Source of the DNA: Bacteroidales bacterium
Lineage (GTDB): Bacteria; Bacteroidota; Bacteroidia; Bacteroidales; Paludibacteraceae
DNA length: 61,434 nucleotides
Assembly: GCA_015061185.1 (NCBI GenBank)
Contig: SUWZ01000015.1
Location: forward strand, 1-61,434
Reading direction: 5' to 3'
Shown here in pieces: positions 26,963 to 36,121 of the stretch. The notes under the pieces were generated by a model. The model was not told the origin of the DNA. It was given only the letters and a program-made list of their open reading frames with translations, and made no database searches. Position 1 is the first letter of the stretch. The number at the start of each line of letters is the position of its first letter. The translations under genes and the position numbers were made by a program.

Positions 26963-28162
26963 TCAAAGTGTGCGTCCTGGATAAACTTCCAACGCCTTTT
27001 TTAGAACAAAAAGAGCTTTAGATAACTCCTCTTTTTCCAAAACATAGGCTAATCGAACCTCGTTTTTCCCAATCTCTTTTCCGGTATAGAATCCGGAAGC
27101 AGGAGCCATCATTACGGTTTGACCTTCAAATTCGAAATCGTTTAACAACCAAGCACAGAATTTGTCGGAGTCATCAATTGGTAATCGGGCAACCGTATAG
27201 AACGCACCCATCGGAATAGGAGAGTAAACTCCCGGTATGCGATTAAGTCCATCGATCAAATACTTACGTCGTTCAACATACTCATTGTACATCTCCAACA
27301 TATACTCCTCAGGTGTATCCATTGAAGCTTCAGCAATGATTTGCCCAATTAGCGGAGGACTTAGCCTTGCTTGACAGAATTTCATCACACTTTTTCTAAC
27401 CTCTGCATTTTTTGTAACCAATGCTCCAATACGAATTCCACACTCGCTATATCTTTTAGAAACAGAGTCGAACAAGATGATATTTTCTTCAATTCCGTCC
27501 AAATGGAACGCAGAAATGTAGGGTGCGCCCGTATAGCAAAACTCTCGATAAACTTCATCCGAGAACAGGTATAAGTCATATTTCTTTACCAAATCACGGA
27601 TTTTATTCATCTCTTTTTGTGTGTATAAATAGCCGGTCGGGTTGTTGGGGTTACAGATTAATATACCTTTTGTTCGTGGAGTTATCATCTCTTCGAACTT
27701 GTCTATATGAGGAAGTGCAAATCCCTCTTCTATAGTAGATACTATAGGCTTGATGGTAGCTCCCGCTGCAATTGCAAATGCAGTATAATTGGCGTATGCA
27801 GGTTCTGGTACAATAATCTCATCTCCAGGATCTAAACATGCCATAAATGCAAAATTTACAGCTTCAGACCCTCCGCAAGTGATGATAATATCGTTGCTTG
27901 TTACGTTGATTTTAAATTTTTGATAATATTCAGCCAATTTGGTGCGGAGACTCTTGATTCCATCACTCGGACTATATTCGAGAATATCTCGATCAATCTT
28001 TTTTAGAGCATCTAATGCGATGCGCGGAGTTTTTAAGTCCGGCTGACCAATATTTAAGTGATAAACTTTAATCCCTCTTTCTTTGGCTTTGTCCGATAAA
28101 GGAACCAATTTCCGAATAGGGGACTCAGGCATAATCTGACCTCTTTGTGATGTCTGTGGCAT
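26963..28162 (-). CDS. Class I/II pyridoxal phosphate aminotransferase
   Basis: 399 aa of fold type I. Seen: YSPSDGIKSLR, NPNNPTGYLY, SDEVYREF and the PLP Lys in SVSKRYSECGIRIG. The Bacteroidota relatives are usually named aspartate aminotransferase; the exact amino donor cannot be told. The leader (28163-28262) has a -7 box TATCTTTG (28263-28270 on the minus strand), a hairpin AAGGGA/TCCCT and the palindrome AAAAACTAGTTTTT at 28204-28217. Confidence 0.9.
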   Translation of the reverse strand: MPQTSQRGQIMPESPIRKLVPLSDKAKERGIKVYHLNIGQPDLKTPRIALDALKKIDRDILEYSPSDGIKSLRTKLAEYYQKFKINVTSNDIIITCGGSEAVNFAFMACLDPGDEIIVPEPAYANYTAFAIAAGATIKPIVSTIEEGFALPHIDKFEEMITPRTKGILICNPNNPTGYLYTQKEMNKIRDLVKKYDLYLFSDEVYREFCYTGAPYISAFHLDGIEENIILFDSVSKRYSECGIRIGALVTKNAEVRKSVMKFCQARLSPPLIGQIIAEASMDTPEEYMLEMYNEYVERRKYLIDGLNRIPGVYSPIPMGAFYTVARLPIDDSDKFCAWLLNDFEFEGQTVMMAPASGFYTGKEIGKNEVRLAYVLEKEELSKALFVLKKALEVYPGRTL

Positions 28163-28353
28163 ACTAATGTCTATAATGGATTTGCAAAATCCTCATTTAC
28201 GTTAAAAACTAGTTTTTTTAGAAGGGAAAAATAGTGTTATTATCCCTCTTTTGTACAACTTACAAAGATACTTTTTAATTTGGTTTTTAAGGCGATTTTT
28301 AGAAAAAAAATAATACAAAAGAGGTGAAGTTGACAAGAAGTTACTATTTTTTC

Positions 28354-29283
28354 TCATATTTGCATATATAATTTCCCTTGAAAGGAGTCTCTTTCCCTCA
28401 TCCTTTTTTCCAATTTAGCAGTAAATTCAAAATTTTTTAATCCCCAAGATGGTTTTAATAACAGGTCTGTCGGAGATTGTGAAATAAATCGTTCAACTAC
28501 AAATTTAGGGTGAATTCGTTCTACAAAATCGATTGCAAGATCAATGTATTCATCTGCGCTATAGAGATAAAACCATTCCGGATTTTTTAGGTATTGTTGG
28601 GCCATTTTAGTCCCTTTGATAAGTTGTAGTTGATGAAGTTTTATACAGGTTAGAGGTAATTCCGAAATATTTTGGGCATGTTTTAATATTATATCCTTGT
28701 CCTCTTGGGGTAGTCCTAAGATTAAATGTGCTCCTGTCGCAATTCCTCTTTGTGAGGTTGCTATAACGGCATTTCTTGCAGTGGCAAAGTCGTGTCCTCT
28801 ATTTATGAACTTTAGCGTATCATCATTTGTTGATTCGATGCCAAACTCAATCATAACATATTTTGTTTTAGAAACTCTTTCCAAATAGTCTAATAGTAGA
28901 TTATCTATGCAATCTGGTCGAGTTCCAATAACAATGCCTACGACCAACGGGTGTGAAAGAGCTTCTTCATATTTGGAAATCAGATTTTCTAATTTGTCGT
29001 AGGTGTTTGTATAGGCTTGAAAATAGGCTAAATACCTTTGATTTTCATATTTTTTTCTGAAAAAGTTTATACCTTCATCTAATTGTTCGGTAATGCTTTT
29101 TTCCGGTTGACAATAGTCGGGATGAAATGTTTGATTATTGCAATAGGTACACCCTCCAAAGCCTATTTTCCCATCTCTGTTGGGACAAGTAAATCCTGCA
29201 TTAATTGAAATTTTTTGAATTCTTTGTGGGAAAATGTTACTTAAATAGGATGAATAATCGTTGTATCTTTTTTTTGTTTCCAT
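28354..29283 (-). CDS. YhcC-like radical SAM protein
   Basis: 309 aa, TIGR01212 type. The iron-sulfur Cys are in FTCPNRDGKIGFGGCTYCNN (Cys, 11 residues, Cys, 2 residues, Cys), followed by YFQAYTNTY and GTRPDCI, which are typical of the Elp3/YhcC group. The reaction is unknown; relatives are believed to act on RNA or proteins. It is alone on its strand. The spacer that follows has no obvious terminator. Confidence 0.88.
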   Translation of the reverse strand: METKKRYNDYSSYLSNIFPQRIQKISINAGFTCPNRDGKIGFGGCTYCNNQTFHPDYCQPEKSITEQLDEGINFFRKKYENQRYLAYFQAYTNTYDKLENLISKYEEALSHPLVVGIVIGTRPDCIDNLLLDYLERVSKTKYVMIEFGIESTNDDTLKFINRGHDFATARNAVIATSQRGIATGAHLILGLPQEDKDIILKHAQNISELPLTCIKLHQLQLIKGTKMAQQYLKNPEWFYLYSADEYIDLAIDFVERIHPKFVVERFISQSPTDLLLKPSWGLKNFEFTAKLEKRMRERDSFQGKLYMQI

Positions 29284-29325
29284 AATTCAATTGATAGTTT
29301 CTCTATTAAACTCTTATAATCGTAA

Positions 29326-29378
29326 AGAGGGTTCTATAAATTCAAGAATTCCGCTAAATGAATTTATAGAGCCCACCT
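29326..29378. repeat. Rep2 copy 2 (53 bp, minimal form)
   Basis: Left AGAGGGTTCTATAAATTCA; the reverse complement of the right end is AGGTGGGCTCTATAAATTCA. Only 14 bp separate the ends, so this is the shortest copy and could fold into one hairpin. Confidence 0.75.
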
Positions 29379-29445
29379 AAAAAGAATCTCAAAGATGCCG
29401 AAAATAAGAGTGTGAAACTTAAAATAATATTTAAACGGCTTCTAA
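29379..29445. repeat. Rep1 copy A, right half only
   Basis: Starts directly at the end of Rep2 copy 2 and matches the right arm of the full element (CTCAAAGATGCCGAAAATAA, GTGAAACT, ATTTAAACGGCTTCTA). The left arm is missing, so this is a truncated copy. Confidence 0.75.
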
Positions 29446-29491
29446 AAGAATCTGTGAAGTTATTTTCTGCAAAATTAAAGCAAGTTTTTAT

Positions 29492-29522
29492 TTTTTTAAG
29501 GCAATATATAGAGATAATTTTG
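29492..29522 (+). promoter_or_regulatory. Promoter of the DUF4301 gene
   Basis: TTTT, 19 nt, TAATTTTG, 34 bp before the ATG. The -7 box is exact. Confidence 0.55.
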
Positions 29523-29556
29523 TATATTAGCGAAAATAATTTTAAAATCGAAGCCT

Positions 29557-31071
29557 ATGCTAACAAAAGAAGATTTAGAGTGCTTGGAAAGAAAGGGCAT
29601 AAGTGAGGATACTTTCAGTGAGCAGTTGCGCCGATTTCAAGAGGGATTCCCTTATATGAAGGTTGAACGAGCAGCTGTTGTTAATGATGGTATTTCTGTG
29701 ATAGATGAGGCTGATAAATCAGCTTACATAGAGTTGTGGCGTACTTATTTGGCATCTGGTTGTAATGTGGTGAAATTTGTTCCTGCATCAGGAGCTGCAA
29801 GTAGAATGTTTAAGAGTTTGTATGCTTTTTTAGACTCTGAAGGAGAGATGGCTGATTCTGAAAAAATATTTTTTGAGCAAATTGAAAAGTTTGCTTTTTA
29901 TTCAGAATTGAATGCGAAGTGCAAACGAAATGAAGGACGTGAAATTTCACGATTGTTAGAACTTGACAAACATAAAACTATTGTAGAGAACCTTTTAACA
30001 AAAAAAGGTTTGAACTATGGTTTCTTGCCTAAAGGTTTATTGTTGTTTCATAATTATACCGATGCTCCAAGAACTCCGTTCGAGGAACATTTGGTGGAGG
30101 GAGCTTTATATGCAAAGGATTCTAAAGGTAAGATACAACTTCATTTTACGGTTTCTAATGAGCATATAACCTATTTTAAATCGTTATTAGATGCGAAGAA
30201 AGGGGGGTATGCTTATCGTTTTGGCGCAGATTATGATGTTTCATTTTCAGTACAAAAGCCCTCTACGGATACAATTGCTGTTGATATGAATAATGAACCG
30301 TTCCGAACCAATGGCGAATTGTTGTTTCGTCCGGGAGGGCATGGTGCATTGATTGAAAATTTAAATGCAATTGATGCAGACGTTATTTTTGTCAAAAATA
30401 TTGATAATGTTACTTTGGATGCGTACAAACAGAGTACTATAGAATATAAATCGGTGCTTGCAGGTTTGTTGATTAAAGTGCAAAAAAAGCTTTTTGAATA
30501 CCAAGAGAGTTTGGATTCTGACGATGTTTCTGATGATCAACTTCAGAAGATGTTGACCTTTTGTGAAACTACTTTAGCTGTTACCAATAAGTTTAATCCA
30601 TTAGATTCAAAAGAGGATAAGAAAACTTATTTGAAGATGATTTTTAATCGCCCATTGAGGGTGTGTGGTATGGTTAAGAATGAGGGAGAGCCAGGAGGCG
30701 GTCCTTTCTTATGTCAAAATCCTAATGGTACTATATCTGCGCAAATTTTGGAGAGTTCTCAATTTGATATGTCTGACGAAAAACAGGTTGAAATTCTAAA
30801 AAGTTCTACTCACTTTAATCCTGTGGATTTGGTTTGTGCGGTGAAAAATTATCGTGGAGAAAAGTATGATTTGACTCAATTTATTGATGAAAATACAGGT
30901 TTTATTTCTGTTAAGTCAAAGGATGGAAAAGAGTTGAAAGCTTTGGAACTTCCGGGTCTTTGGAATGGGGCCATGTCTAATTGGAATACCTTATTTGTAG
31001 AGGTGCCTATTGATACATTTACTCCGGTGAAGGTGGTTAATGATTTGTTGCGTCCTGTGCATCAAGGCTAA
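29557..31071 (+). CDS. DUF4301 family protein
   Basis: 504 aa, no signal peptide. N-terminus MLTKEDLECLERKGISEDT, a stretch FVPASGAASRMFKSL near residue 78, FRPGGHGALIENLN near residue 250, and VCGMVKNEGEPGGGPF near residue 368. I recognise it as the Bacteroidota DUF4301 family. The GASRMFK and PGGHGALI parts hint at a nucleotidyltransferase-like enzyme, but this is only an inference. It is monocistronic with its own promoter and terminator. Confidence 0.85.
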   Translation: MLTKEDLECLERKGISEDTFSEQLRRFQEGFPYMKVERAAVVNDGISVIDEADKSAYIELWRTYLASGCNVVKFVPASGAASRMFKSLYAFLDSEGEMADSEKIFFEQIEKFAFYSELNAKCKRNEGREISRLLELDKHKTIVENLLTKKGLNYGFLPKGLLLFHNYTDAPRTPFEEHLVEGALYAKDSKGKIQLHFTVSNEHITYFKSLLDAKKGGYAYRFGADYDVSFSVQKPSTDTIAVDMNNEPFRTNGELLFRPGGHGALIENLNAIDADVIFVKNIDNVTLDAYKQSTIEYKSVLAGLLIKVQKKLFEYQESLDSDDVSDDQLQKMLTFCETTLAVTNKFNPLDSKEDKKTYLKMIFNRPLRVCGMVKNEGEPGGGPFLCQNPNGTISAQILESSQFDMSDEKQVEILKSSTHFNPVDLVCAVKNYRGEKYDLTQFIDENTGFISVKSKDGKELKALELPGLWNGAMSNWNTLFVEVPIDTFTPVKVVNDLLRPVHQG

Positions 31072-31118
31072 TCAAAATGAAGTTTTTCCTAAATTGTATA
31101 GGATTTATAACTAATTCT

Positions 31119-31155
31119 AAAGAGGGTCTCATCATAAGTTAGAGTCCCTCTTTTT
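31119..31155 (+). terminator. Terminator of the DUF4301 gene
   Basis: AAAGAGGG (31119-31126) pairs with CCCTCTTT (31146-31153), then T-run. Confidence 0.82.
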
Positions 31156-31225
31156 CGTAATTTAGGTGTCTTTTAATGGGTTAATTTATAGATTCTCCTT
31201 GAATTGAACATGTTCACAAGAAGTC

Positions 31226-32476
31226 TTAATCTATATAGTGGCAATCATAGCCTAATTTTTCTACTTCAGCAATGATTGTTTCTTTTTGAACATCGCCGTT
31301 GATATAAGCAATTCCCTTTTCTAATTCAATTTCTACTGAGGTGATATTTGCAATTTTTTTTAGGTTCATTTCAACATTGTTTTTACAATGATTACATTTC
31401 ATACCCTCAATTTTAAATTTTAGGAGAGTGTTGCAGTTTTTTTCTTCTATTTCCATTTTGTTTGTATGTTTTTTCTTGATAAAAGCATGTATAATTAATC
31501 CTATGAATAGAAAGCTTGATGCAATTTTCCACCATTCAGTATCATTTTTACAAGAGGTTATTTTTGATGTGGCAAATGTGTTACTAAACCATTCGGCAGG
31601 TAGTAGATAATCGATAGTCAATCCAAATCCAATTGCACCAATAATGATTGATGTTAGATATAGAATTAAAGTTTTTCTCTCTAACACTTTTCTGACAATC
31701 AAAATAGATGCCATATTGGTTGCAGGACCAGCCATTAGTAGGACGAAAGCAGCTCCGGGGGATAACCCTTTCAGCATTAAAGCTGCTGCGATTGGGATTG
31801 AGCCTGTGGCGCATAAATACATAGGAAGGGCAAATAAAAGAATTAGCAACATATTTGCAAGGGGATATTCAGCCAATAAAGTAAAAAAATCATCCGGAAC
31901 AAATAGAGTTATTAATCCGGCAATCAATAAACCAATTATTAAATATTTCCCGATGTCTTGCATCATTTCTACAAAGCCATAATGCAACGCTTCTATGCAT
32001 CGAGTTTTAAAATCTTTTTTTTCTGAACAGGAGTTAATATCAACTAAATTTTCTTTTTCCTCTTCATTTTTATTAAAAATGTTAACCAATGTTCCGCCGA
32101 CCAACGCTGTGAATAGAGCGGCAAAAGGACGTATAATGGCAAAGGGAATACCCATTAACGAAGCTGTGGCTAAAATTGAATCCACGCCGGTTTGAGGTGT
32201 GGCAATCAAAAATGATACTGTAGCTCCTTTAGATGCATTGTTTTTTCGTAATGACATTGCTGTTGGAATAACGCCGCAGGAACAGAGGGGGAGAGGTATT
32301 CCAAATAGAGTGGAATAAAGTACCGATTTGAAGTTGTTTTTAGAGAAGTGTTGTTGGTAAATCTTTTGAGGTACAAAAGAATGTAATACTCCGGCTATTA
32401 GAAATCCTAAAAGCAAGTAGGGTGACATTTCGTTTAAAATGTTGAAAAAAGGTTTAATGTAGGTTTCCATGTTCAT
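31226..32476 (-). CDS. SO_0444-type Cu/Zn efflux permease with C-terminal HMA domain
   Basis: About 416 aa. Eight to ten membrane segments in two halves with PLPLCSCGVIP and PMYLCATGSIPIAAA, typical of the UPF0718/ArsP-like permeases. The C-terminal 70 residues form a heavy-metal-associated domain with GMKCNHC. It probably exports a soft metal ion. The start is uncertain: METYIKPFF (ATG at 32470 or 32476) matches the family, but the frame is open to another ATG at 32539, which also lies downstream of the promoter. It is the only gene in its unit. Confidence 0.85.
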   Translation of the reverse strand: MNMETYIKPFFNILNEMSPYLLLGFLIAGVLHSFVPQKIYQQHFSKNNFKSVLYSTLFGIPLPLCSCGVIPTAMSLRKNNASKGATVSFLIATPQTGVDSILATASLMGIPFAIIRPFAALFTALVGGTLVNIFNKNEEEKENLVDINSCSEKKDFKTRCIEALHYGFVEMMQDIGKYLIIGLLIAGLITLFVPDDFFTLLAEYPLANMLLILLFALPMYLCATGSIPIAAALMLKGLSPGAAFVLLMAGPATNMASILIVRKVLERKTLILYLTSIIIGAIGFGLTIDYLLPAEWFSNTFATSKITSCKNDTEWWKIASSFLFIGLIIHAFIKKKHTNKMEIEEKNCNTLLKFKIEGMKCNHCKNNVEMNLKKIANITSVEIELEKGIAYINGDVQKETIIAEVEKLGYDCHYID

Positions 32477-32556
32477 TATTTTTACTATAAATTCAGATTG
32501 GCAGCATCCAAATTTTGTACTTTTTAGAACCGCAATCATATATTGAATTTCGACTA

Positions 32557-32588
32557 CAAAAGTAGTGAATTTTTTATGTTAAGGCAAA
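32557..32588 (-). promoter_or_regulatory. Promoter of the metal permease
   Basis: On the minus strand TTTG, 20 nt, TACTTTTG. The transcript would start near 32550. Confidence 0.65.
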
Positions 32589-32605
32589 TGAAAATTAAGG
32601 TATGG

Positions 32606-32672
32606 AAGTTGGACGGTCCTCAGATTTTACAATAAAGAAATACTTTGAATTTCTGTTCAGACCGTCCGACTT
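32606..32672. repeat. Compound inverted repeat
   Basis: AAGTTGGACGGTC (32606-32618) is inverted as GACCGTCCGACTT (32660-32672) with one mismatch. Inside lies a second hairpin AGAAAT/ATTTCT. No T-run follows on either strand. It lies between the permease promoter and Rep2 copy 3, in a spacer without genes (32589-32828). Confidence 0.6.
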
Positions 32673-32684
32673 AGTTCTCTTTAT

Positions 32685-32771
32685 AGAGGGTTTTATAAAT
32701 TCCTCGAAAAGTTTACCCTCCATACGATTTATGCTTTTAAAATTTAAAACAGTGAATTTATAGAACTCACT
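32685..32771. repeat. Rep2 copy 3 (87 bp)
   Basis: Left AGAGGGTTTTATAAATTC; reverse complement of the right end AGTGAGTTCTATAAATTCAC. Interior AT-rich and unlike copies 1 and 4. Confidence 0.65.
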
Positions 32772-32828
32772 AATAGAATCCCTTCCCCTTATGTATTAAT
32801 TAAAATCAAAGAGGAATTTACAAGAAAT

Positions 32829-33680
32829 TTACTCTTCCACATCGTAGCTGACAAAAGCAAATTGTTTGCTATCAGGAGACCAAGAGTTTACATTGATTGT
32901 ACCTTGTCCGCCAAAAAGAGAAACAATAGTTTGAGGTTCACCACCTTTGGATGAGATTAGTCTCAATACTACATTTTTATTGGGTAAGTGTTCATCCGGT
33001 TTTAAATCACCCTTGTGATACGCAATATAAACCACCCATTCGCCATTTGGAGATACATGTGGAAACCATGAATTTAAATCCTCGTCAAATGTAATTTGCG
33101 TCTGTTCGCTACCATCAGATTTCATCCTCCAAACTTGCATTAGACCTGTTTTTACCCAATTGAACCAGATATAATTTCCGCAAGGACTATATTCTGGTCC
33201 ATCGCTTAGTCCTTCTTTCTCTTCTGTATGAGCAGTTTCAATCCCTGTTTCTAAATTGATGGTATGTACAACGTGAGCATTACCTCTGAATGCACAATAA
33301 GCCATCTCTTTCATAGAGGGGTGCCAACCATGTAGGTAACTCGGTCCTTCTGAAGTAATAAGCTCAGGCTCTCCACCTTCGAAAGGCAATGTGTAGATTC
33401 TGGATATTCCGTCTTCACCATGGTGACTTACTGCAATTTTCTTACCATCAGATGAGATGACGTGGTCGTTGTTGCATTTTTGTGCAATTCCGGATTCAAT
33501 TAGAATGGGTTCGTCGCTACCTTCAGCGGCCATTCTATACAATTTTCCTTCCGAGTTAAATATCAACCACTTCCCGTCAGGAGACCAATTCGGAGCTTCG
33601 ATTAAAAAAGGAAACACTTTTACGACTTTATGACTTTTGCTTTCAAGGTCATAAATCTCGACTTTACTTATAGTTTTCAT
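32829..33680 (-). CDS. TolB-like beta-propeller (PD40) protein
   Basis: 283 aa from the ATG of MKTISKVEI; the frame is open 10 codons further. No signal peptide, so probably cytoplasmic. Repeats of the 'PNWSPDGKWLIFNS' and 'SPNGEWVVYIA' type occur about five to six times, the WD40-like PD40 pattern. It probably forms a propeller that binds a partner. Function unknown. Single gene. Confidence 0.8.
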   Translation of the reverse strand: MKTISKVEIYDLESKSHKVVKVFPFLIEAPNWSPDGKWLIFNSEGKLYRMAAEGSDEPILIESGIAQKCNNDHVISSDGKKIAVSHHGEDGISRIYTLPFEGGEPELITSEGPSYLHGWHPSMKEMAYCAFRGNAHVVHTINLETGIETAHTEEKEGLSDGPEYSPCGNYIWFNWVKTGLMQVWRMKSDGSEQTQITFDEDLNSWFPHVSPNGEWVVYIAYHKGDLKPDEHLPNKNVVLRLISSKGGEPQTIVSLFGGQGTINVNSWSPDSKQFAFVSYDVEE

Positions 33681-33820
33681 AGATATATAATTAAAGAACA
33701 ACCTTAACAAAGCAAAGTGTATTAACTAACGAGCGAACTTTTGAGATATAAATATCTACAAAGCATTAGCACAATCGTTTTACCCAATGATTTGTTAAGG
33801 TTGAAATAGTTTAAAAGAAC

Positions 33821-34174
33821 TTATCGAACTAACTTGTTGGTTGCAGTATCCGGAAATACCACTGTAGGCTTAAATGTTTTAGCCTCTTCAAAATCCATGA
33901 TAGCGTACGACATGATAATAATAACGTCTCCTTTGTGAGCCATTCTCGCTGCCGCTCCGTTAAGGCATATAACACCCGAGCCACGTTCTCCTTTTATTAT
34001 GTAAGTCTCAAAGCGAGCGCCATTACAATTGTTGACGATATATACCTTTTCGTTTGGAATCATGTTGGCAGCTTCCAATAATTCTTCATCAATTGTAATG
34101 CTACCAATGTAATTTAAGTCTGCTTCCGTTACGGTAACGCGATGTATTTTTGATTTTAAAATCTGTATTTGCAT
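33821..34174 (-). CDS. panD: Aspartate 1-decarboxylase
   Basis: 117-aa pyruvoyl enzyme that makes beta-alanine for pantothenate. The proenzyme self-cleavage site is Gly-Ser in NYIGSITI (residues 24-25), and [10 protein letters not shown] and [12 protein letters not shown] are conserved. It follows panC by 6 bp, giving both enzymes that supply and use beta-alanine. Confidence 0.95.
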   Translation of the reverse strand: MQIQILKSKIHRVTVTEADLNYIGSITIDEELLEAANMIPNEKVYIVNNCNGARFETYIIKGERGSGVICLNGAAARMAHKGDVIIIMSYAIMDFEEAKTFKPTVVFPDTATNKLVR

Positions 34175-34180
34175 AATTTA

Positions 34181-35023
34181 CTATTTATATTGAATATTAT
34201 CAATTAACCTAACTTCTCCACAATAGACAGTGATGCATCCGGTGATATTATCACAATCGTTCCAAGAGTTAACACTTTGCATAGTCAACGAATTAACAAT
34301 TTCATAGTATTCAACCTCAAGAATAGCCTCTTCATTGATGGTGTCAATAACCCATTTCTTAACCTCGTCAACAGAGTGAGATTTTGCCATTTCAACACTC
34401 TTGAAAAGAGTTTGAGAAATCTTTACAGCTCTTTTTCGTTCATCAGCAGATAAACGTTCGTTTCTTGAACTGAGAGCCATACCATCTTTTTCCCGAACGA
34501 TAGGACAGCCTATAATTTCTACAGGAATATGGTATTGTTTAACCATTTCTCGAATGATAGCGAGTTGTTGAAAATCTTTTTCGCCGAAGTATGCTTTTTT
34601 AGGGGCAACAATATCGAAAAGTCTGCTTACAACTTGGGCAACACCATTAAAATGTCCGGGTCTGTAGGTTCCTTCCATAACCTTGTCTAATGGTCCAAAA
34701 TCGAATTGTCGTTTGTCAACTTTGGGATATATCTGTTTCACAGAAGGAGCAAATACGACATTGCATCCCACACTTTTCAATAAATTAATATCGCGTTCTA
34801 AATTTCTTGGGTACTTTTCCAAATCAGTTTTGTTGTTAAATTGGGTAGGATTAACAAAAATGCTGACAACGCAGATATTGTTTTCATTCAAACATCTTTT
34901 AACAAGAGATAAATGACCATCGTGAAGCGCCCCCATTGTTGGAACAAATCCAATTTGCGCCCCCTTTTGTCTTAATTCGTTTAAGTGACGTTGTAGTCCC
35001 GCAACTGTTTTATATACTTTCAT
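34181..35023 (-). CDS. panC: Pantothenate synthetase
   Basis: 280 aa. Joins pantoate and beta-alanine using ATP. HIGH-like [12 protein letters not shown] near residue 30, FGEKDFQQL near residue 150 and the KMSKS-like ALSSRNERL are present. The ATG of MKVYKTVAG is preferred to one 7 codons upstream. First gene of panC-panD, divergent from the GT5 gene. Confidence 0.95.
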   Translation of the reverse strand: MKVYKTVAGLQRHLNELRQKGAQIGFVPTMGALHDGHLSLVKRCLNENNICVVSIFVNPTQFNNKTDLEKYPRNLERDINLLKSVGCNVVFAPSVKQIYPKVDKRQFDFGPLDKVMEGTYRPGHFNGVAQVVSRLFDIVAPKKAYFGEKDFQQLAIIREMVKQYHIPVEIIGCPIVREKDGMALSSRNERLSADERKRAVKISQTLFKSVEMAKSHSVDEVKKWVIDTINEEAILEVEYYEIVNSLTMQSVNSWNDCDNITGCITVYCGEVRLIDNIQYK

Positions 35024-35124
35024 TATTTTATCGTTTAAAAACAATAATTAACAACTATTCAAACTCTAAAAGAGTACACAAAGGAAGTAAATTCTATTGA
35101 TTATTGAAAGAAAAAAAATGAAAA

Positions 35125-35156
35125 TTTGGCAGTTTCCCATGATTTTGTTATCTTTG
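35125..35156 (+). promoter_or_regulatory. Promoter of the GT5 half-protein gene
   Basis: TTTG, 20 nt, TATCTTTG, about 18 bp before the ATG. Confidence 0.7.
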
Positions 35157-35174
35157 TGATTAAAATATTATCGA

Positions 35175-35993
35175 ATGAGTACTACAAGAGTTTTGTATAT
35201 CGCCCAAGAGATTACTCCTTACCTTCCGGAAGGAGAGATTTCTTGTATATGTAGAAATCTTCCGCAGGCGATTCAAGAAAAGGGAAAAGAGATTAGAACA
35301 TTCATGCCACGTTTTGGTTGTGTCAATGAACGCAGAAACCAATTACATGAAGTGATTCGTCTTTCAGGTATGAATTTAATTATTGATGATACAGATCATC
35401 CTCTAATTATTAAGGTGGCTTCTATTCAGTCGGCAAGGATGCAGGTCTATTTTATAGATAATGATGATTTTTTTCAGCGAAGATATACTATTGCTGATGA
35501 GAATGGAGAGTTTGAAGATAATGAAGATCGCTCTATCTTCTTTGTGAGAGGAGTTCTTGAGACGGTAAAGAAGTTGCGTTGGACACCGGATATTATTCAT
35601 TGCCATGGTTGGATGACTGCTCTTACCCCTCTTTACATAAAAAAAACATTTAGTCAGGATCCGTTTTTCCGTAATTCTAAGTTGGTTTATTCTGTTTATG
35701 CTGATGATTTTCAAGTCCCGTTTAGTAATAGATTTGGAGAGAAAGTGATAACTGATGGGGTTACAGAAGAGGATGTAAAGCAGTTAATTGGTAAAGAAAT
35801 TTCTTTTGAAGAGTTATCTAAATTTGCTATTGAGTATTCGGATGCTGCAATTATTGGTAGTGAGAATATAAATGAAAACATAAAGAAGTTCATTGAAAAT
35901 TCAAACAAACCATTTTTGCCTTTCCAATCGCAAGATGCATATATAGATGCTTATAACAATTTTTATGATAAATTAATGGAGTCTGAGTTATAA
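35175..35993 (+). CDS. Glycogen/starch synthase N-terminal domain protein (GT5 half)
   Basis: 272 aa. It corresponds only to the N-terminal Rossmann half of GT5 glycogen synthase: VLYIAQEITPY, LPQAIQEKGKEIRTFMPRFG, and PDIIHCHGWMTAL near residue 140. The C-terminal nucleotide-sugar half is absent, and the gene has its own promoter and terminator, so the short form seems real. In related genomes it also sits next to panC. Whether it has any transferase activity is doubtful. Confidence 0.8.
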   Translation: MSTTRVLYIAQEITPYLPEGEISCICRNLPQAIQEKGKEIRTFMPRFGCVNERRNQLHEVIRLSGMNLIIDDTDHPLIIKVASIQSARMQVYFIDNDDFFQRRYTIADENGEFEDNEDRSIFFVRGVLETVKKLRWTPDIIHCHGWMTALTPLYIKKTFSQDPFFRNSKLVYSVYADDFQVPFSNRFGEKVITDGVTEEDVKQLIGKEISFEELSKFAIEYSDAAIIGSENINENIKKFIENSNKPFLPFQSQDAYIDAYNNFYDKLMESEL

Positions 35994-36008
35994 TATTCAG
36001 ACTTTTTT
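35980..36008 (+). terminator. Terminator of the GT5 gene
   Basis: AGTCTGA and TCAGACT pair across the stop codon, then six T. Confidence 0.75.
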
Positions 36009-36121
36009 ACGTTATTCGGTTTGAAATGTCTTTTCTTAAGTCTCTTAGGTGTGTTGTTGTGAGAGATTTTTTGATAAGGGATATTTCGATTGGATTTTAG
36101 TTGAATTTTAATTTACATTGT

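Noticed and set aside
28217-28253. Hairpin AAGGGA/TCCCT as a terminator for the YhcC-like gene
   Set aside because: No T-run follows it on the minus strand; it is more likely part of the aminotransferase leader.
29412-29606. 64-codon frame before and into DUF4301
   Set aside because: Starts within the Rep1 half copy, overlaps the DUF4301 start in another frame, and has low-complexity Lys/Phe/Ile composition.
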